A stretch of DNA of 64,000 bases, from assembly GCF_014395975.1 (NCBI RefSeq), contig NZ_CP060714.1:4216001-4280000 (forward strand), read 5' to 3'. The position numbers and the translations under genes were made by a program. The notes beneath the pieces are model-generated. The model saw only the letters and a program-made list of their open reading frames with translations. It ran no database searches and was not told the DNA's origin. Within the stretch, counting starts at the first letter, position 1. Each line of letters starts with the position of its first letter. Below are positions 62,889 through 64,000 of the stretch, piece after piece. This DNA comes from Diaphorobacter ruginosibacter. Its GTDB lineage: Bacteria; Pseudomonadota; Gammaproteobacteria; Burkholderiales; Burkholderiaceae_C.

Positions 62889-63812
62889 TCAAAGCAGCTT
62901 GATGATGGCCACGCCGACGAGCAGCAGCGCCACACCGAACTGCCGCAGTGGCGAGACCTCGCGCCGGGGCAGGCGGAACCAGCCTTGCCGGTCGACGAAG
63001 ACGGAGGCAAGCTGCTGGCCCGCCACCGTGAGCCCCACGGCTGCCGAGGCACCGATGACCGGAATCGCCGTGAAGACGGTGGTGACGTAGATGGCCCCGG
63101 CGAAGCCGCCCAGCCAGCCCCACCAGGGCATGGCTGGCAGGCCTTGCAGCCTGGGCGCGGGAGTGCGCAGGAAGAGTGCCGAGAAAAGCAGCACACCCGC
63201 CATGGCCAGTGTGGCGACCAGGAAACTCACGGCGCCGACGGCGAAGGGCGCACCAAGGTCGTTGCGCAGCAGGCCGTTGACCACGCCCTGCACCGGCAGC
63301 ACCGCTCCCGCCAGCAACGCGAGCGCAATCCAGCCAGCCTTGCCTGCAATGGGTTGCGACGGCTGACCGGGCTGGCCCTTCACGATGATCGCGGCACCCG
63401 CCAGAACGGCCAGCATGCCGATCGCGAGAGGCGCATCGATGTCGCGTGGCGCACCACCGGCCAGACCGGCCACATCGAGGGCGAGCGAGGCCAGCATCTG
63501 GCCCGCAATGAAGAGGCCGACCGACACCACGGCCCCGAGGCGCGGAAACAGCAGGATCGTGGAGACGACATAGAACGCGCTGGCCACCCCGCCGACGGCA
63601 TGCCACCAGGGCACCCCGGGCAGAGCGGCAAGCGTGGTCAGCGTGCCGGTGAAAAGCACCAGCACCATCAGCGCCAGCGTGCCCACCGAGAGCTGCAGCG
63701 TGGTCGCCGCAAAGGGGCTGCCGGTGGCCTTGGACAGTTGTGCATTGGCACCCGCCTGCACGGCGAGCAGGCCGCCCGCGATGAGCGATGCCGGGATCAG
63801 AAGGGCTTCCAT
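62889..63812 (-). CDS. DMT/YdcZ (DUF606) family membrane transporter, two-repeat form
   Basis: A 307-residue protein with about ten helices made of two halves that resemble each other: LAVQAGANAQLSKATGSPF...FIAGQMLASLALD and VLPVQGVVNGLLRNDLGAPF...TVAGQQLASVFVD. Each half is a DUF606/YdcZ unit (~150 residues), so this is the fused version of a family that is often encoded as single units. Substrate unknown. ATG at 63812; frame upstream is not conserved-looking. Forms an operon with the SMR gene and probably follows the GST gene (47 bases). Confidence 0.83.
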   Translation of the reverse strand: MEALLIPASLIAGGLLAVQAGANAQLSKATGSPFAATTLQLSVGTLALMVLVLFTGTLTTLAALPGVPWWHAVGGVASAFYVVSTILLFPRLGAVVSVGLFIAGQMLASLALDVAGLAGGAPRDIDAPLAIGMLAVLAGAAIIVKGQPGQPSQPIAGKAGWIALALLAGAVLPVQGVVNGLLRNDLGAPFAVGAVSFLVATLAMAGVLLFSALFLRTPAPRLQGLPAMPWWGWLGGFAGAIYVTTVFTAIPVIGASAAVGLTVAGQQLASVFVDRQGWFRLPRREVSPLRQFGVALLLVGVAIIKLL

Positions 63813-63859
63813 GAGGTTCTCCAAAGGAAAATGGGGTTCCGTGAAACGGGGACAGCGGC

Positions 63860-64000
63860 TCAGGCCATCTGCGGCTGCAGCAGCGCCAATCCGCGCTGCA
63901 CGGCGGGGCGTTCGCCGACCTTGCTCAGCCAGGCCTGCACATGCGGCCACTCCGCGACGTCCAGCCCCAGTTCTTCCGTGGTGCGCAACCAGGGGAACAT
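63860..64000 (-). CDS. Glutathione S-transferase-like protein, C-terminal end (5' part outside window)
   Basis: The last 46 residues of a GST-like protein: a helical segment beginning FPWLRTTEELGLDV, then PHVQAWLSKVGERPAVQRGL, the conserved end of the GST C-terminal domain. The frame runs off the right edge, so the thioredoxin-fold N-domain is not seen. Confidence 0.8.
   Translation of the reverse strand: MFPWLRTTEELGLDVAEWPHVQAWLSKVGERPAVQRGLALLQPQMA

Noticed and set aside
1..64000. CRISPR array
   Set aside because: No regularly spaced repeats of suitable length were seen; the only tandem repeats are the 6-bp and 8-bp units listed.

Overview
The window is a chromosomal segment of a GC-rich betaproteobacterium, almost certainly Burkholderiales and most likely family Comamonadaceae (Comamonas, Delftia or Acidovorax type). 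The signs are the gene orders rubredoxin-pilG-pilH-pilI-pilJ-chpA, yqgE-ruvX-pyrR-pyrB-pyrC' and dusB-fis-purH, a Bug-type solute receptor, and two secreted proteins with IPTL-CTERM sorting tails. No species-level marker such as rRNA is present.

Layout. 0-5.8 kb: tamA (5' end outside the window) and tamB, then tRNA-Arg(CCT). 6.0-12.9 kb: an accessory mosaic directly behind the tRNA. It holds an AT-rich secreted trypsin-like protease, a GC-rich minus-strand remnant of small coupled ORFs (one broken by an 8-bp tandem duplication), two IPTL-CTERM proteins and, between those two, the wreck of a prophage lysis module (3' piece of a GH24 endolysin plus intact Rz with an embedded Rz1). 12.9-20 kb: pirin, a QseBC/PmrAB-like two-component pair behind a DegP/HtrA protease, and an unusual two-gene operon in which an ABC-ATPase fused to a dual-specificity phosphatase precedes a roadblock-like protein. 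20.1-25.3 kb: arsC-like gene, plsC and a pyrimidine operon with a metal-site-less dihydroorotase homologue. 25.6-36.1 kb: the type IV pilus Pil-Chp chemosensory operon. 36.1-43.8 kb: thiD-hemL, phoD, cytochrome c, purH, fis, dusB. 43.9-50.9 kb: YqaA-like membrane protein, an IS5-like MITE, nadC with an NrtR-like regulator, and an iron-type TonB receptor. 51-64 kb: peptidases M20 and M61, ychF, a LysR/pirin divergent pair, MOSC protein, UbiH-like monooxygenase, dsbC, enoyl-CoA hydratase, two identical tRNA-Met genes, an SMR and a DMT-like transporter and the end of a glutathione S-transferase gene.

How the genes work together. tamAB, degP with its adjacent two-component system and dsbC serve the cell envelope. 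The pil-chp operon controls twitching motility. pyrR/pyrB/pyrC' make and regulate the ATCase step, and nadC/NrtR belongs to NAD synthesis. The least explained items are the ABC-ATPase/phosphatase/roadblock operon and the mosaic island behind tRNA-Arg. All calls were made by reading the sequence; no database search was possible.
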